Positions 16,663-25,768 are shown, counted from the stretch's first letter. The stretch: DNA of 64,000 nucleotides from Brevibacterium album DSM 18261 (GCF_000426445.1 NZ_AUFJ01000009.1:310001-374000); one strand, 5' to 3'. Numbers and translations: made by a program. The notes: a model not told the origin generated them from the sequence alone.

Positions 16663-17418
16663 ATGGAAGCTCTCCTCCGGCTCATCGCCCGCGTCCGCGC
16701 CGTGCTCTCCCGGATCCCACCGCGCAGGGCTGGGATCGCGCTCCTCTGCTGCGCCGCACTCTGCACCGCCTGGGCGCTCCTCCCTCGGACGGAGGCGACC
16801 CCCGTCCTCGTCGCCGCCCGCGATCTCGCCCCCGGCACCGTCCTCACCGGTGACGACCTCCGCATCGCCGAGTACCCCCGTGCGCTCGTCCCCGCCGGAG
16901 CACTCGCTTCCGCCTCTGAGGCGACAGGGGCCGCCCTCAGCGGCGGGCTCACCTCCGGTGCGCCGCTCACGGACGCCTCCGTCCTCGCCCCGGACACGGC
17001 GACGCGGGAGGCGGGCTCACTCCTGGTGCCCACAGTGTTCGGGGACGCGCAGACGGCGGCGACACTGCGACCCGGGCACCGGCTGCGCGTCTATGCGGCG
17101 ATGGACCCGCTCCTCGAGGGCGCTTCCGCCGGTGTGCCCGGCGAGGCGGCGGACGGTCTGACAGGCGGGAGCCCGGATGAAGAGGAGGGTGCGGCCCTCT
17201 CCGGCGGAATGCCAGACGAATCGGAGACGGGCGACGGCGCCTCGGTTCCCGCTGCCACCGGTGCTCTCGTGGACGAGGCGACCGTGACCTCCGTGCAGGC
17301 CCAGGGCACCGGGCTGGGACCGGGCACCACCGTCGTCACGCTCGCTGTCGCCGAGGCCGATGCGGGCAGGCTCGCGCGGGCCGCAGGAGCGCACCTCAGC
17401 TTCGCCCTGCTCAACTGA
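16663..17418 (+). CDS. SAF-domain membrane-anchored protein (CpaB-like)
   Basis: 251 residues. A membrane helix at about residues 22-43 (AGIALLCCAALCTAWALL) is followed by a SAF domain at about 47-110: VLVAARDLAPGTVLTGDDLRIAEYP is the family pattern. The C-terminal half contains an acidic Gly/Ser-rich linker and a closing beta segment. Relatives include CpaB/RcpC of pilus assembly and flagellar P-ring chaperones. No pilus genes are nearby; its place between fmdB and mscL is a conserved actinobacterial order, and the role is unknown. Confidence 0.75.
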   Translation: MEALLRLIARVRAVLSRIPPRRAGIALLCCAALCTAWALLPRTEATPVLVAARDLAPGTVLTGDDLRIAEYPRALVPAGALASASEATGAALSGGLTSGAPLTDASVLAPDTATREAGSLLVPTVFGDAQTAATLRPGHRLRVYAAMDPLLEGASAGVPGEAADGLTGGSPDEEEGAALSGGMPDESETGDGASVPAATGALVDEATVTSVQAQGTGLGPGTTVVTLAVAEADAGRLARAAGAHLSFALLN

Positions 17419-17503
17419 GACGCAGCGGATCGGCGCATCGCCTTCTCGCCCTCATCTCCTGCGTGTAATCTGTTCGGCGCACGACCAGAATCTCGCCGGA
17501 CCT

Positions 17504-17523
17504 GCCCCGGAACAGCCCGGGGC
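17504..17523 (+). promoter_or_regulatory. Hairpin in the mscL 5' region
   Basis: GCCCCGG (17504-17510) pairs with CCGGGGC (17517-17523) over a six-base loop. A possible -10 TAATCT lies upstream at 17466-17471, so the hairpin would be in the mscL leader. Confidence 0.3.
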
Positions 17524-17604
17524 CCGAGGACCGGCCGCGGTCGGACATGTGTCCGCCCTCCCTCGTCTCACCTGCGCCGGGCTCCCGGCCGTGAAAGGAA
17601 TCCG

Positions 17605-18069
17605 ATGTTCAAAGGCTTCAGGGACTTCATCCTCCGAGGCAATGTGATCGAGCTGGCGACCGCCGTCATCATCGGCACCGCCTTCACGGCGATCGTCACC
17701 GCCGTCTCGGACCAGATCATCAATCCCATCATCGCGTCGTTCGGCTCGGCGGAGGTCGAAGGCCTCGGATTCCAGCTGCGTGAGGGCAATCCCGCGACGT
17801 TCGTGGACTTCGGTGCGGTGATCACCGCCGCGATCAACTTCCTCATCGTCGCGGCGGTCGTCTACTTCATCATCATCGCGCCCATGAACAAGATCAACGA
17901 GCTCCGCAAGAAGGGCGCTCCGGAGGAGGAGGTGCCGCCCACCTCGGAGGAGCTCCTCGCCGAGATCCGCGATCTGCTCGCCACGTCCCGCCAGCAGCAG
18001 GTGCCGGACGCTCGCATCGAGGGCTCCGACGGCGGCGCGGAGCGGCCCGGGGACGCACCGCGCCACTGA
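17605..18069 (+). CDS. mscL: Large-conductance mechanosensitive channel
   Basis: 154 residues. The conserved start FKGFRDFILRGNVIELATAVIIGTAF gives the N-terminal helix and TM1, and the TM2 region is FLIVAAVVYFIIIAPMNKINEL. The C-terminal helix is followed by a hydrophilic tail slightly longer than average. A pentamer in the cytoplasmic membrane that opens under hypo-osmotic stress. ATG preceded by AAAGGA. It is convergent with the large helicase operon. Confidence 0.95.
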   Translation: MFKGFRDFILRGNVIELATAVIIGTAFTAIVTAVSDQIINPIIASFGSAEVEGLGFQLREGNPATFVDFGAVITAAINFLIVAAVVYFIIIAPMNKINELRKKGAPEEEVPPTSEELLAEIRDLLATSRQQQVPDARIEGSDGGAERPGDAPRH

Positions 18070-18102
18070 CGGTCACAACCCCTCAGGGGCGGTTGGCACA
18101 GG

Positions 18103-18120
18103 AGGTCACAGGAGTGACCT
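18103..18120. terminator. Hairpin between mscL and the helicase operon
   Basis: AGGTCAC (18103-18109) pairs with GTGACCT (18114-18120) over a four-base loop in the 233-base convergent gap. No T-tract on either strand. Confidence 0.35.
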
Positions 18121-18302
18121 GCGGTGCAGCGCCCCTTCCGATCCTGCATGCAGACGCCGTCGTCCGCCCCCGCACCCAGCGCAGAGCTCCCGGCACGGAG
18201 CATTCATCGCGCGGCGGGGGCGGCAGACGGCGCCTCGCCGTCTCCCGGCGCGGAATCACCCGCCCGAAGACAGACTGCTGCGGGAACGACTGGCTGACGA
18301 CC

Positions 18303-18605
18303 CTAGGACTCGGAATCCGATGGCACCGGACCAGCCGCCGGGGAGCCGGAGGGCGCGGAACCAGGATGCTCAGCACCCGGTTCCCGTCCCGGAGCGCTCC
18401 TCCTGACCGGTGCCTCGCTGCGCGGCGGGCTGTGGTGCGGCGGTCGCTCCGCCAGATACCTCTCGAGCGCGGGGTCGCCCGGGCCGGAGGCATCGGGGCT
18501 CGCCGCCTCCGACTCGGCGCGGTTGCCCATGAGACGGCGGTACTTCGCGATCGCGGCACGGGCGGCCGGGCTCAGCTCCCGTCCGCCCGTCACGTCATCG
18601 GACAC
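18303..18605 (-). CDS. Small hypothetical protein coupled to the helicase gene
   Basis: 100 residues, starting with GTG six bases after the helicase stop, which suggests translational coupling. Residues 1-30 (ELSPAARAAIAKYRRLMGNRAES) look like a short helix; the remainder is Pro/Ser/Gly/Ala-rich and probably disordered. No recognised domain. It could be an accessory of the helicase or a spurious frame. Confidence 0.5.
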   Translation of the reverse strand: MSDDVTGGRELSPAARAAIAKYRRLMGNRAESEAASPDASGPGDPALERYLAERPPHHSPPRSEAPVRRSAPGREPGAEHPGSAPSGSPAAGPVPSDSES

Positions 18606-18611
18606 GGGCCG

Positions 18612-21600
18612 TCATGCCCTGTCGCGCAGGGAAGCGTCGTCCTCGTCCGAGGCGCCCTCACCGGCGGCGTCCTCATGTCGGGCACTCCCGTCATCGGAGC
18701 CCCCCTCCTCATGGGGCCCGCCGTCTTCCGCAGACTCGCCGTCCGCACTCTCGACCTCGCCTGGGCGCTCTTCTCCCCCGGCGCCCGCCTCCCGATCCTC
18801 GGCGGAGAGCGCATCCGGCTGCTGTGCCTGCGTCGCACGGGCGAGCGTCTCCTCGGACATCTCGTCCATGACCGGGCGCAGACCCGCATCGCGCAGCTCG
18901 GCATGCCGGAGGCTGTCCGTGTCATAGGGCGGCAGCACGGAATCCGCGGGCGGACCCACGAGCTCGCCGTCCTCGTCGCGCGGGTACTCGGCCTCGGCGG
19001 CGCCGCGCCGCGCACGTGCGAGGCGACGCGAGGACGCCGCGGAGTCCCCGTCCTCGGAGTGCTCTTCGCCGCGCGCGCGCCCCGGGGAGTCGTGCGGTCC
19101 CTCCGATACCGGCGGACCTGCCGCGCCGAGGCCCTCCGCAGAGCTGTCCCGGGCCTCGGCGGCCTCCGCTGCCGGCGCACCGCGCCCGCTTCCCGCGCCG
19201 CCCTCGGCACCGGCCTCCCCGCCGTGCTTGAGCTCCGCGAGCTGCCGCCGGTAGGCGCGCACGGCGCCCTCCAGGGCGGACTCGGTGCGCCCCCGGCGGT
19301 TCTTCTGCGCCAGCGCGGCCCGCAGCTGCTCCTTGAGCTCGGCGTCGCCGCGGGCGACGCCGTCGGACTGGATCCACTCGAGCATCGCCACGAGCTGGTC
19401 GTCCGTATACATGTGCATGGGCAGCCCGGAGGCCACGCGCGGCCTGCTGCCCTGCCGGTCCACGACGACGGCGGCGGCCCGGGCGGCGTTGAGCAGCGCC
19501 TGCGGGGAGAGCTCCTCGACGGTCTCGCGCCATGCGTCGAAGAGGCGGCCGGCCTGCTGCTGCGGGTCGACGAAGGCGTCCGTGGTCCATACGCGGACGG
19601 ACCGCCAGCCGCGGCGGGCCAGCTGCTCGGAGCGCAGCCGCTCGCGCTGGCGGATGCTCCGGGTGCCCGCATAGGCCGGGCCGTCGGTCTCGACCGCCAC
19701 GACCATGCCGTGCAGATCGTCTGCGGAGTTCGCGATCGCGAGGTCGATGCCCTGGTAGTCGAGGTGCGCCATGACGCCCTTGCGGCTCAGCCGCTCCGCG
19801 AGGTCCGCGACGATGGGGTCGCCCAGCTCCTCGAAGGGCTCCGTCGCGATCCGGCTCGGGTCGGTCCGTCCGCCGTCCGCGCGCGCATTGGTGCCCGTGA
19901 CGGCACCGGAATCGCGTGCCGTGGGCTCGCCGCCGCTCGCCACCTCGGCGAGGATGTCCGGCAGGAGACGCGCGCCGCCGCTGAGGCGCGCAGGGTCGAA
20001 GTCCTCCGCCTCGAACGCGGAGACGACCGTGAGGCGCCGCCGGGCGCGCGTGAGCGCCGCGGCCAGGCACCGCTCACCGCCGGGCTCGGAGAGCACGCCG
20101 AAGCTGTGGATGACCCGTCCCTGCCGGGTCCGGCCGTAGCCCAGGGACAGGATCACCGCATCGCGGACCATTCCGTGCACCTGCGTCACGTCCGTGACGA
20201 TGAACGGCTCACGGCCCGGGCTCTCGAAGAACGAGGCGACATAGGGATACTGGCGGATCGCCTTCTGGATCGCCGCCGCCACCCGCTGCGCGTGCCAGGG
20301 GGTGAGGGTGACGACGCCGAGCGACTGCCGCGAGCGGGTCCGCGCGTGCCGGATGACGAGGTCCACCACCCGGTCCACCTCGACGTCGAGGCTCTCGACC
20401 TGGCCCGTGACGTTGTCGGGGGTGCCGAGGGCATCGGGCACGTAGGCGAACTCCAGTCCGGTCCCCTCCCCCGTGAGCGCCGTGGGCACGATGCAGATGG
20501 AGGAGTCGTAGAAGTGCCGGTTGGCGAGCTCGACGAGCTCCAGCGGCGAGACCCGGTAGCTCGTGTGCAGGCGACGGGCGGGCAGGAACTCGGACAGCTC
20601 CGCGAACACGCTGCGCGCCCTCTCCTTCCGGGGCCCGCGCGGGCGGCGGTCCACGGCGACGCTGAACTCGCGCGGCTCCAGCAGCCGCTCGTCGCCCATC
20701 GCGACGACCTGCCGGGCACGAGCCAGGGCGGGCAGCGCCTCGGCGGTGGTGAGCCGGCCCGCGTCCGCGAGGATGACGGTGTCGAAGCGCGGCCCCTCCG
20801 CGAACAGCTCCGGCACGCGGAACGGGCTCGCCGCCCACACCGGCGCGAGCGTGCTCAGGATCTCCGGTGCCCGGGTCGAGAGCCGGCGGACGTCGAGGTG
20901 CGGGCTCCTGAGCTCCTGGCGCAGCTCCTGCGCCTGGTTGCGGTGCTCGCCGATCACGGCCTTCCAGCGCTTCGCGTGGCTGTAGCGCAGGCGCGAGGCG
21001 CCCGCGGCCACGTACTGGCGGTCCGCCAGCCGGTACTCGGCTGCGATGCGGTTGAGCACATCGCCGTCGTGCGCGCCGATGAGGGCATCGGCGCCGGCGA
21101 GGTCCTGCAGCACCGTCGCCCAGTGAGCGAGGTCGAACTCCAGGCCCACGAGCTCGTGCGGCACCCGGCGTGCGCGCAGGTCGTCGAGCAGCTCCCCGAG
21201 CCCGGCATCGCGGAGCTCGTCGTCGAGGCGCGTGCGCTCGGGCAGATCGCGGAGGGAGAGGCGGTCCTCGGCGAGGGCGTCGAGCCGGGCCTCGAGCTCC
21301 TCGACGAGCATCCCCTCGAGGTCGCCGCCGTCGGGCGTGTCCTCGAGGTACGGGCTCAGCGCTGCGAGCGCGGCGGACAGTGCGCGGTACTCGGCCACCG
21401 CCTCGGGCACGCCGCGGGGCACCTTGGGGCGGATGTCCGCGCCCGCCAGCTCCCTGAGCTCCCGGCGCTGCTCCGCGGCGGCCAGGAGGCCCGCGTGCAT
21501 GTCCGGGGCCGAGGCGCCCGGCCGCAGGAACTCCTTCGCCGCCTTCCGCAGACGGTTGCGCTCGAGCAGGCCCATCTCGCGGCCGTGCTGCGCGCGGTAC

Positions 21601-23573
21601 TCGGAGGTGCCGGTGGCCGCGATGAGGTCCGCGAGGCTGTGCTCGAACACCTCCGGGCCGAAGACGTCGAGGGTCGCGCGCATCTCCTGCAGGAGCTCGA
21701 GCGAGCGGCCCCAGGCGCCCACCGTCCGCTCCGGATTCAGACCGGACTTGCGGAGGACGGGCAGCGCCGCCTGCGAGAAGGCGGGAACGAGCTCGCGTGC
21801 CCGCTCTGCCAGGGAGCGCGCACGCTCAGCCTCCTCGTTCGTCTCGAACCGCGCGCCGAACCATACGGTGTCCGCGACGTCGAGGGTGAACGCACCCCGG
21901 TCGGAGAGGGTGAGCAGGGTGCGACGGAGGCCGCTGCGCTCGGCGTCGGTGAGCTCGAGGACCTCCCGGCCGAACCTCACTGAGGTCGAAGGACCCGGGC
22001 GCACGCTCGTGAGCGCGGCGAGGCGCTGCATGACCTCGTACGCGGACACTCCCCAGGGCTCCCGGATCCGGTGCAGGGACTCGATGTGCTCGGAGAGCGC
22101 GGTGCGGTGCTCGGTGAGGGTCTCGACGAGCCCTGTGAGCTCGGGTTTAGGCGATCGCTCCGCAGAGGTGATGAGCTTGATGAGGGCACGGCGGAGCTCT
22201 TCCCTGTCGCCGCGTCCGTCCACGGTGAAATCGGTCAGCCCCGCAGCCTCCATGCGGCGGCCGAACTCGTCGAGGTCGGCGGCGTCCTGCGCCACGTAGA
22301 GGACGCTGCGGCCGGCGTGCGAGAGCGTGGTCGCGAGGGCGACGGCGAGCTGAGTGGCCCCGGTGCCCGGCGGCGTGTCGACCACGAGGGACTGCCCGTC
22401 GAGCGCAGCGTCGACGACGGCCTGCTGGTCGCCGTCCACATCGATCGCGAGGAACTCCTCGTGCGGCGCCCGGTCCGTGAGCGGCAGCGGGCCGGTGGCG
22501 CGCAGGCGGCGCGCCGCCGCACGGGAGCGACGGGTCCCGACGGACGCCGCGCGGGTCCGAGGGGCGGACTCGGGGATCTCCCCGTCTTCTGCGGGGGCGG
22601 GCTCTCCGGAGGAGGGCCCCGTGCCCGAGGCGGCCTCGGCCTCGGTGGTCGCCTCAGCGTTGCGGGCCTCAGCGTCGGTCGCCTCAACGTCGGTCGCCTC
22701 GGCGTCGGGGGTCTCGCCGTCCCCCGCACCGAATGCCTCGCGGCGGGGGCTCCCGTCGTGGGCGTCCGGCTCATGGGACGCGCGGTTCCCGGTGGGAGCG
22801 GCCGACGTCCCGGTCGCCTCGGAGCCGCCGAAGCCGACCCGGGCCTCGGCATCGCCTGCCAGGGCGCGCAGCAGCGGGTGCGCCTCGGGCAACTCCTCGG
22901 TGGTGTAGGGATCCGCGATGTTGGCGAAGGTGGAGACCACGAGCCGCTCGTTGACGAGCATGCCGGGCACGGCGCGGGTGACGGCGCGCAGGCGCTCGAA
23001 GACGGGGGCGGGGTCGAACCCGTGTCCGGCGCGGGTCGAATCCGCCCATTCGTCCACGTCGATCTCGACATCGTGTTCGCGGTGCAGGTAGTCGACGAGG
23101 GCGGGATTGATGTGCACTTCCGAGCCCAGCCGGATCTCGTAGTCGTCGACGCTGGAGCCCCGCGGCACGAGCGTGACGTGCCGGAGCACCACGGGCGCGC
23201 CGAACTCCTCGCGGCCGGTCTCGCCCTCGCGGCTCCAGGAGGCGAAGCCGATCGCCAGGTGGGCGGTGGTGAGGCCCCGTTCGCGGCTGAGCTGGTCGGC
23301 CTTGGAGCGGATGGACCGTGCGCGGCGGCGGGCATCGGCCAGGTGCTCAGGATCGCGCAGCAGACTGGACAGGCGCGTGGCCCGGCCGGCCAGCAGCTGC
23401 GCGAGCCCGGAGGGGTGCGCGCCCGTCAGGTCGATCGAGCCGTCACGGGAGTCGCGGAAGTGCAGCATGGTGTCGCGACCGCCGATCCGGGCAGCCTGGG
23501 CCTGCCATGCGGCGAACGCCTCGCCGACGGCCCGGGCCCCGGCCTGGGGAAGAGTGGAATCGGAATGTGACAC
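18612..23573 (-). CDS. Giant SF1 helicase-like protein with MTES_1575-type nuclease domain and degenerate Walker A
   Basis: 1653 residues. After an N-terminal region (about 1-350) comes a UPF1/Dna2-like SF1 core: motif I region DTPPGTGATQ (residues about 399-409, Ala406 where Lys is expected), motif II region ILADAG (about 934-939, no DEAD/DExx), motif III AMGDERLLEP and motif VI AALTRARRRL. A PD-(D/E)xK domain of the REase_MTES_1575 type follows near residues 1250-1345 (VAVETDGPAY, RGWRSVRVWTTDAF). The tail of about 210 residues is acidic and low complexity. Whether it still hydrolyses ATP is doubtful. Roles in DNA repair or defence are possible. GTG start seven bases after a TAGGCT -10. Confidence 0.8.
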   Translation of the reverse strand: MSHSDSTLPQAGARAVGEAFAAWQAQAARIGGRDTMLHFRDSRDGSIDLTGAHPSGLAQLLAGRATRLSSLLRDPEHLADARRRARSIRSKADQLSRERGLTTAHLAIGFASWSREGETGREEFGAPVVLRHVTLVPRGSSVDDYEIRLGSEVHINPALVDYLHREHDVEIDVDEWADSTRAGHGFDPAPVFERLRAVTRAVPGMLVNERLVVSTFANIADPYTTEELPEAHPLLRALAGDAEARVGFGGSEATGTSAAPTGNRASHEPDAHDGSPRREAFGAGDGETPDAEATDVEATDAEARNAEATTEAEAASGTGPSSGEPAPAEDGEIPESAPRTRAASVGTRRSRAAARRLRATGPLPLTDRAPHEEFLAIDVDGDQQAVVDAALDGQSLVVDTPPGTGATQLAVALATTLSHAGRSVLYVAQDAADLDEFGRRMEAAGLTDFTVDGRGDREELRRALIKLITSAERSPKPELTGLVETLTEHRTALSEHIESLHRIREPWGVSAYEVMQRLAALTSVRPGPSTSVRFGREVLELTDAERSGLRRTLLTLSDRGAFTLDVADTVWFGARFETNEEAERARSLAERARELVPAFSQAALPVLRKSGLNPERTVGAWGRSLELLQEMRATLDVFGPEVFEHSLADLIAATGTSEYRAQHGREMGLLERNRLRKAAKEFLRPGASAPDMHAGLLAAAEQRRELRELAGADIRPKVPRGVPEAVAEYRALSAALAALSPYLEDTPDGGDLEGMLVEELEARLDALAEDRLSLRDLPERTRLDDELRDAGLGELLDDLRARRVPHELVGLEFDLAHWATVLQDLAGADALIGAHDGDVLNRIAAEYRLADRQYVAAGASRLRYSHAKRWKAVIGEHRNQAQELRQELRSPHLDVRRLSTRAPEILSTLAPVWAASPFRVPELFAEGPRFDTVILADAGRLTTAEALPALARARQVVAMGDERLLEPREFSVAVDRRPRGPRKERARSVFAELSEFLPARRLHTSYRVSPLELVELANRHFYDSSICIVPTALTGEGTGLEFAYVPDALGTPDNVTGQVESLDVEVDRVVDLVIRHARTRSRQSLGVVTLTPWHAQRVAAAIQKAIRQYPYVASFFESPGREPFIVTDVTQVHGMVRDAVILSLGYGRTRQGRVIHSFGVLSEPGGERCLAAALTRARRRLTVVSAFEAEDFDPARLSGGARLLPDILAEVASGGEPTARDSGAVTGTNARADGGRTDPSRIATEPFEELGDPIVADLAERLSRKGVMAHLDYQGIDLAIANSADDLHGMVVAVETDGPAYAGTRSIRQRERLRSEQLARRGWRSVRVWTTDAFVDPQQQAGRLFDAWRETVEELSPQALLNAARAAAVVVDRQGSRPRVASGLPMHMYTDDQLVAMLEWIQSDGVARGDAELKEQLRAALAQKNRRGRTESALEGAVRAYRRQLAELKHGGEAGAEGGAGSGRGAPAAEAAEARDSSAEGLGAAGPPVSEGPHDSPGRARGEEHSEDGDSAASSRRLARARRGAAEAEYPRDEDGELVGPPADSVLPPYDTDSLRHAELRDAGLRPVMDEMSEETLARATQAQQPDALSAEDREAGAGGEERPGEVESADGESAEDGGPHEEGGSDDGSARHEDAAGEGASDEDDASLRDRA

Positions 23574-23580
23574 GTGATCG

Positions 23581-23586
23581 AGCCTA
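23581..23586 (-). promoter_or_regulatory. Leaderless -10 of the helicase-like gene
   Basis: TAGGCT on the minus strand with seven bases to the GTG at 23573. It excludes the longer in-frame extension, which would run through the tRNA gene. Confidence 0.5.
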
Positions 23587-23652
23587 ACCGCTGGACGCCC
23601 GTACTCCCATACGGCGCACCGGTTCGCACGCAGATCGGCGGCCGGCAGAGCT

Positions 23653-23718
23653 TTCCCACCCCTTGTGCCGCTGGACGCCCACTCACGTCGAGGCGTCCAG
23701 CGGCACAAGGGGTGGGAA
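23653..23718. repeat. Long inverted repeat, family 1 copy A
   Basis: Perfect 27-base arms (23653-23679 and 23692-23718) with a 12-base loop. The arm reads TTCCCACCCCTTGTGCCGCT then GGACGCC. Copies B and C at 44481-44542 and 45627-45688 share the GTGCCGCTGGAC core. It lies upstream of the helicase promoter, so a terminator role for that gene is excluded. Confidence 0.92.
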
Positions 23719-23740
23719 GCGCGGGGCAGGCAGTGTGAGC

Positions 23741-23781
23741 GAAGGCCCCTCACCGGACGCAGCGCACGGTGAGGGGCCTTC
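23741..23781 (-). terminator. Terminator-like hairpin of tRNA-Arg
   Basis: GAAGGCCCCTCACCG (23741-23755) pairs perfectly with CGGTGAGGGGCCTTC (23767-23781), five bases after the tRNA 3' end on the minus strand. No clear T-tract. Confidence 0.6.
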
Positions 23782-23786
23782 ATTCG

Positions 23787-23859
23787 CGCCCCAGGCAGGA
23801 TTCGAACCTGCGACACCCACTTTAGGAGAGTGGTGCTCTATCCCCTGAGCTACTGGGGC
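23787..23859 (-). tRNA. tRNA-Arg (anticodon CCU)
   Basis: A complete 73-base cloverleaf. Acceptor stem GCCCCAG/CTGGGGC with discriminator G, D arm with GCTC/GAGC, anticodon stem CCACT/AGTGG with loop CTCCTAA, and T arm GCAGG/CCTGC with TTCGAAT. The anticodon (complement at 23824-23826) reads AGG codons, which are rare in high-GC genomes. CCA is not encoded. Confidence 0.97.
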
Positions 23860-23996
23860 GGACGACAGTCAAGAAGTGTAGCAGTGCCTGCGCCGTGTCC
23901 GTGCAGGGCGGATGGGGGCGCTCCGACAGGAGCACCCCCATCCGGTCGCGTGCGGTCCGGCGCGGCCTCGGCCCCGCTCGCCCGCACCCGCGGGTC

Positions 23997-24995
23997 TCAG
24001 CGCTTGACGCGCACCACCATGGTGGGCGCAGCCGAGTACGGGAGGACCGACTGCGAGGTGGAGCCGAGCAGCAGCCCGGCGAAGCCCCCGCGGCCCCGCG
24101 ACCCGATCACGAGGATGTCGCATGTGTCGGAGGCGCGCACCAGCACCTCGGCGGGCTGCCCGTCGAACAGCGTCCACCGGACCTCCAGCTCCGGATGCCG
24201 CTCTCGCACCGCGGCGCGCGCGGCTTCCAGCTTGTCCGTGCCCTCCGCGATGAGCCGCTCGAGATCGCCGGTGGACGGGATCCACTCCGGGCCGATCACC
24301 GTCGTGGTGATGACCGCCTGGATGTGGAGCGGGGTGCCGCGGCGGTGCGCGATGTCGGCCGCGCCCCACAGTGCCGGCGACTCCTTGCCGAGCGCGTCCA
24401 CGCCCACGACCACCTGGCCGGAGTAGTCCGCTCCCGGCACCGTCTCGCCCTCATCGGAGACGGTGATCTCTCCGTCCACGCTGCTCCACACCGGCCGCGA
24501 GGAGCTGGGGCCCGGGAAGCGCTCGGCATCGGGGCTCCAGTTCACCGGGACGACGATGGTGGGGCAGGCAGAGTGCGCCGGCAGCGCGGACGACACCGTG
24601 CCGAGCAGCCTGCCCGCGAAGCCGCCCTTGCCGCGGGATCCCACGACGGCGAGACTCGCCTCCTTGGACTCCTCGACGAGGACGCCGGCCGCGTCGCCGA
24701 TCTCGATCACCGCCTCGACCGGCACATCGGCGGCCTTCACCTCGGCAGCGGCCTCCTTGAGCGTCGCCGTGACGGCGGCGCGCACGGCGGAGTCGTCGAT
24801 GGGCACATAGGAGACGTCGATCGTCGCGGCGGCCACGCTGGGCACCGTGTATGCGCCCACGAGGCGGATCGAACGACCCAGGGACTGGGCTTCGCCGATC
24901 GCGAAGCGGAGCGCATTGCGGCTCGCGTTCGAGCCGTCGATGCCGACGACGATGGCCTGTGGGTCGGCGACTTGCGAGTCTGAGCGGTCGGTCAT
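23997..24995 (-). CDS. Tandem-domain universal stress protein
   Basis: 332 residues with two UspA domains (about 13-150 and 170-330). Each has an ATP-binding loop of the G-2x-G-9x-G(S/T) type: VVGSRGKGGFAGRLLGT and VIGSRGRGGFAGLLLGS. Relatives in mycobacteria bind ATP and act in stress and dormancy responses in the cytoplasm. A GAGGGGGAG Shine-Dalgarno supports the ATG at 24995. No DosR-type neighbour is visible. Confidence 0.92.
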   Translation of the reverse strand: MTDRSDSQVADPQAIVVGIDGSNASRNALRFAIGEAQSLGRSIRLVGAYTVPSVAAATIDVSYVPIDDSAVRAAVTATLKEAAAEVKAADVPVEAVIEIGDAAGVLVEESKEASLAVVGSRGKGGFAGRLLGTVSSALPAHSACPTIVVPVNWSPDAERFPGPSSSRPVWSSVDGEITVSDEGETVPGADYSGQVVVGVDALGKESPALWGAADIAHRRGTPLHIQAVITTTVIGPEWIPSTGDLERLIAEGTDKLEAARAAVRERHPELEVRWTLFDGQPAEVLVRASDTCDILVIGSRGRGGFAGLLLGSTSQSVLPYSAAPTMVVRVKR

Positions 24996-25200
24996 GACTC
25001 CCCCTCGTGATCGGCCGCGCAGGCTGCGCGGCGGAGATGTGCTGCAGGACACACGTTACCGCTCGTGAGCGCATCGCACAGGCTTCGCCGGGATGCGATC
25101 TGCGGGTCACCGCATGGCGGACGGACGCGCACGATCCGCAGGGTTCCGATCTCGCCGCTCGTGCGCCGCCGCATCGCGAGGCCGCCGCCGAGGCCGCGTT

Positions 25201-25247
25201 CAGTCAGCGCAGCCGCACCGAGCCCGCTCCAGTCAGCGCAGCCGCAC
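25201..25247 (+). repeat. 18-bp direct repeat, two copies
   Basis: CAGTCAGCGCAGCCGCAC at 25201-25218 recurs exactly at 25230-25247, a 29-base period. It lies just beyond the 3' end of the HNH gene in a non-coding stretch. Confidence 0.7.
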
Positions 25248-25264
25248 TCAGGGCGACAGCCCGC

Positions 25265-25768
25265 TCAGGCAGCCCGGCCCAGCTCGAGGAACGGCGCCCA
25301 CACCTCGGCCGGAGCGTCGACCTCCCGCAGCCAGAACCGGCCGGCGTCCGGGGCCTCGGGCCGGACGAGCAGCGACCAGCCCATCTCCTCCGGAGTGCGG
25401 TCGCCCTTCAGCGAATTGCAGCTGCGGCAGCAGGCCACGAGGTTCGTCCACGAGTTCGCGCCGCCCCGGGACCTCGGCATGACGTGGTCCACCGTCGCAG
25501 CGCTCCTCCCGCAGTAGGCGCAGCGGTGCCCGTCCCGCCTGAGCACGCCGCGACGGGACAGCGCCGCGGTGCGGGCCGAGGGAGGCTTCACATAGCGCGT
25601 GAGGATGATGACGGTGGGCCGGTCCAGCGACAGCTGCTCGCTGCGCACGGGACGGGCGGCATCCGCCTCCAGCACATTCGCCTTGCCCGCCAGGACGAGC
25701 ACGAGCGCGCGCTTGAACGACACGACCGACATCGGCTCGTAGCCGGCGTTGAGAACCAGGGTCTTCAT
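25265..25768 (-). CDS. HNH endonuclease
   Basis: 167 residues. The zinc-binding pairs CAYC (Cys83/Cys86) and CRSC (Cys114/Cys117) bracket the HNH core: Asp94-His95 in TVDHVMPRSRGG, and Asn109 in SWTNLVACC. The start MKTLVLNAGYEPMSVVSFKRA is the conserved opening of a very widespread actinobacterial family. Related enzymes nick or cut DNA; the cellular role of this family is unclear. GGAGGCGG Shine-Dalgarno before the ATG. Confidence 0.9.
   Translation of the reverse strand: MKTLVLNAGYEPMSVVSFKRALVLVLAGKANVLEADAARPVRSEQLSLDRPTVIILTRYVKPPSARTAALSRRGVLRRDGHRCAYCGRSAATVDHVMPRSRGGANSWTNLVACCRSCNSLKGDRTPEEMGWSLLVRPEAPDAGRFWLREVDAPAEVWAPFLELGRAA

Noticed and set aside
18093-21983. A 1296-codon plus-strand open frame antisense to the large helicase gene
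   Set aside because: It is an opposite-strand shadow of the helicase in GC-rich sequence. Its translation is Arg/Gly/His/Ala-rich without domains, while the minus-strand frame carries recognisable motifs.
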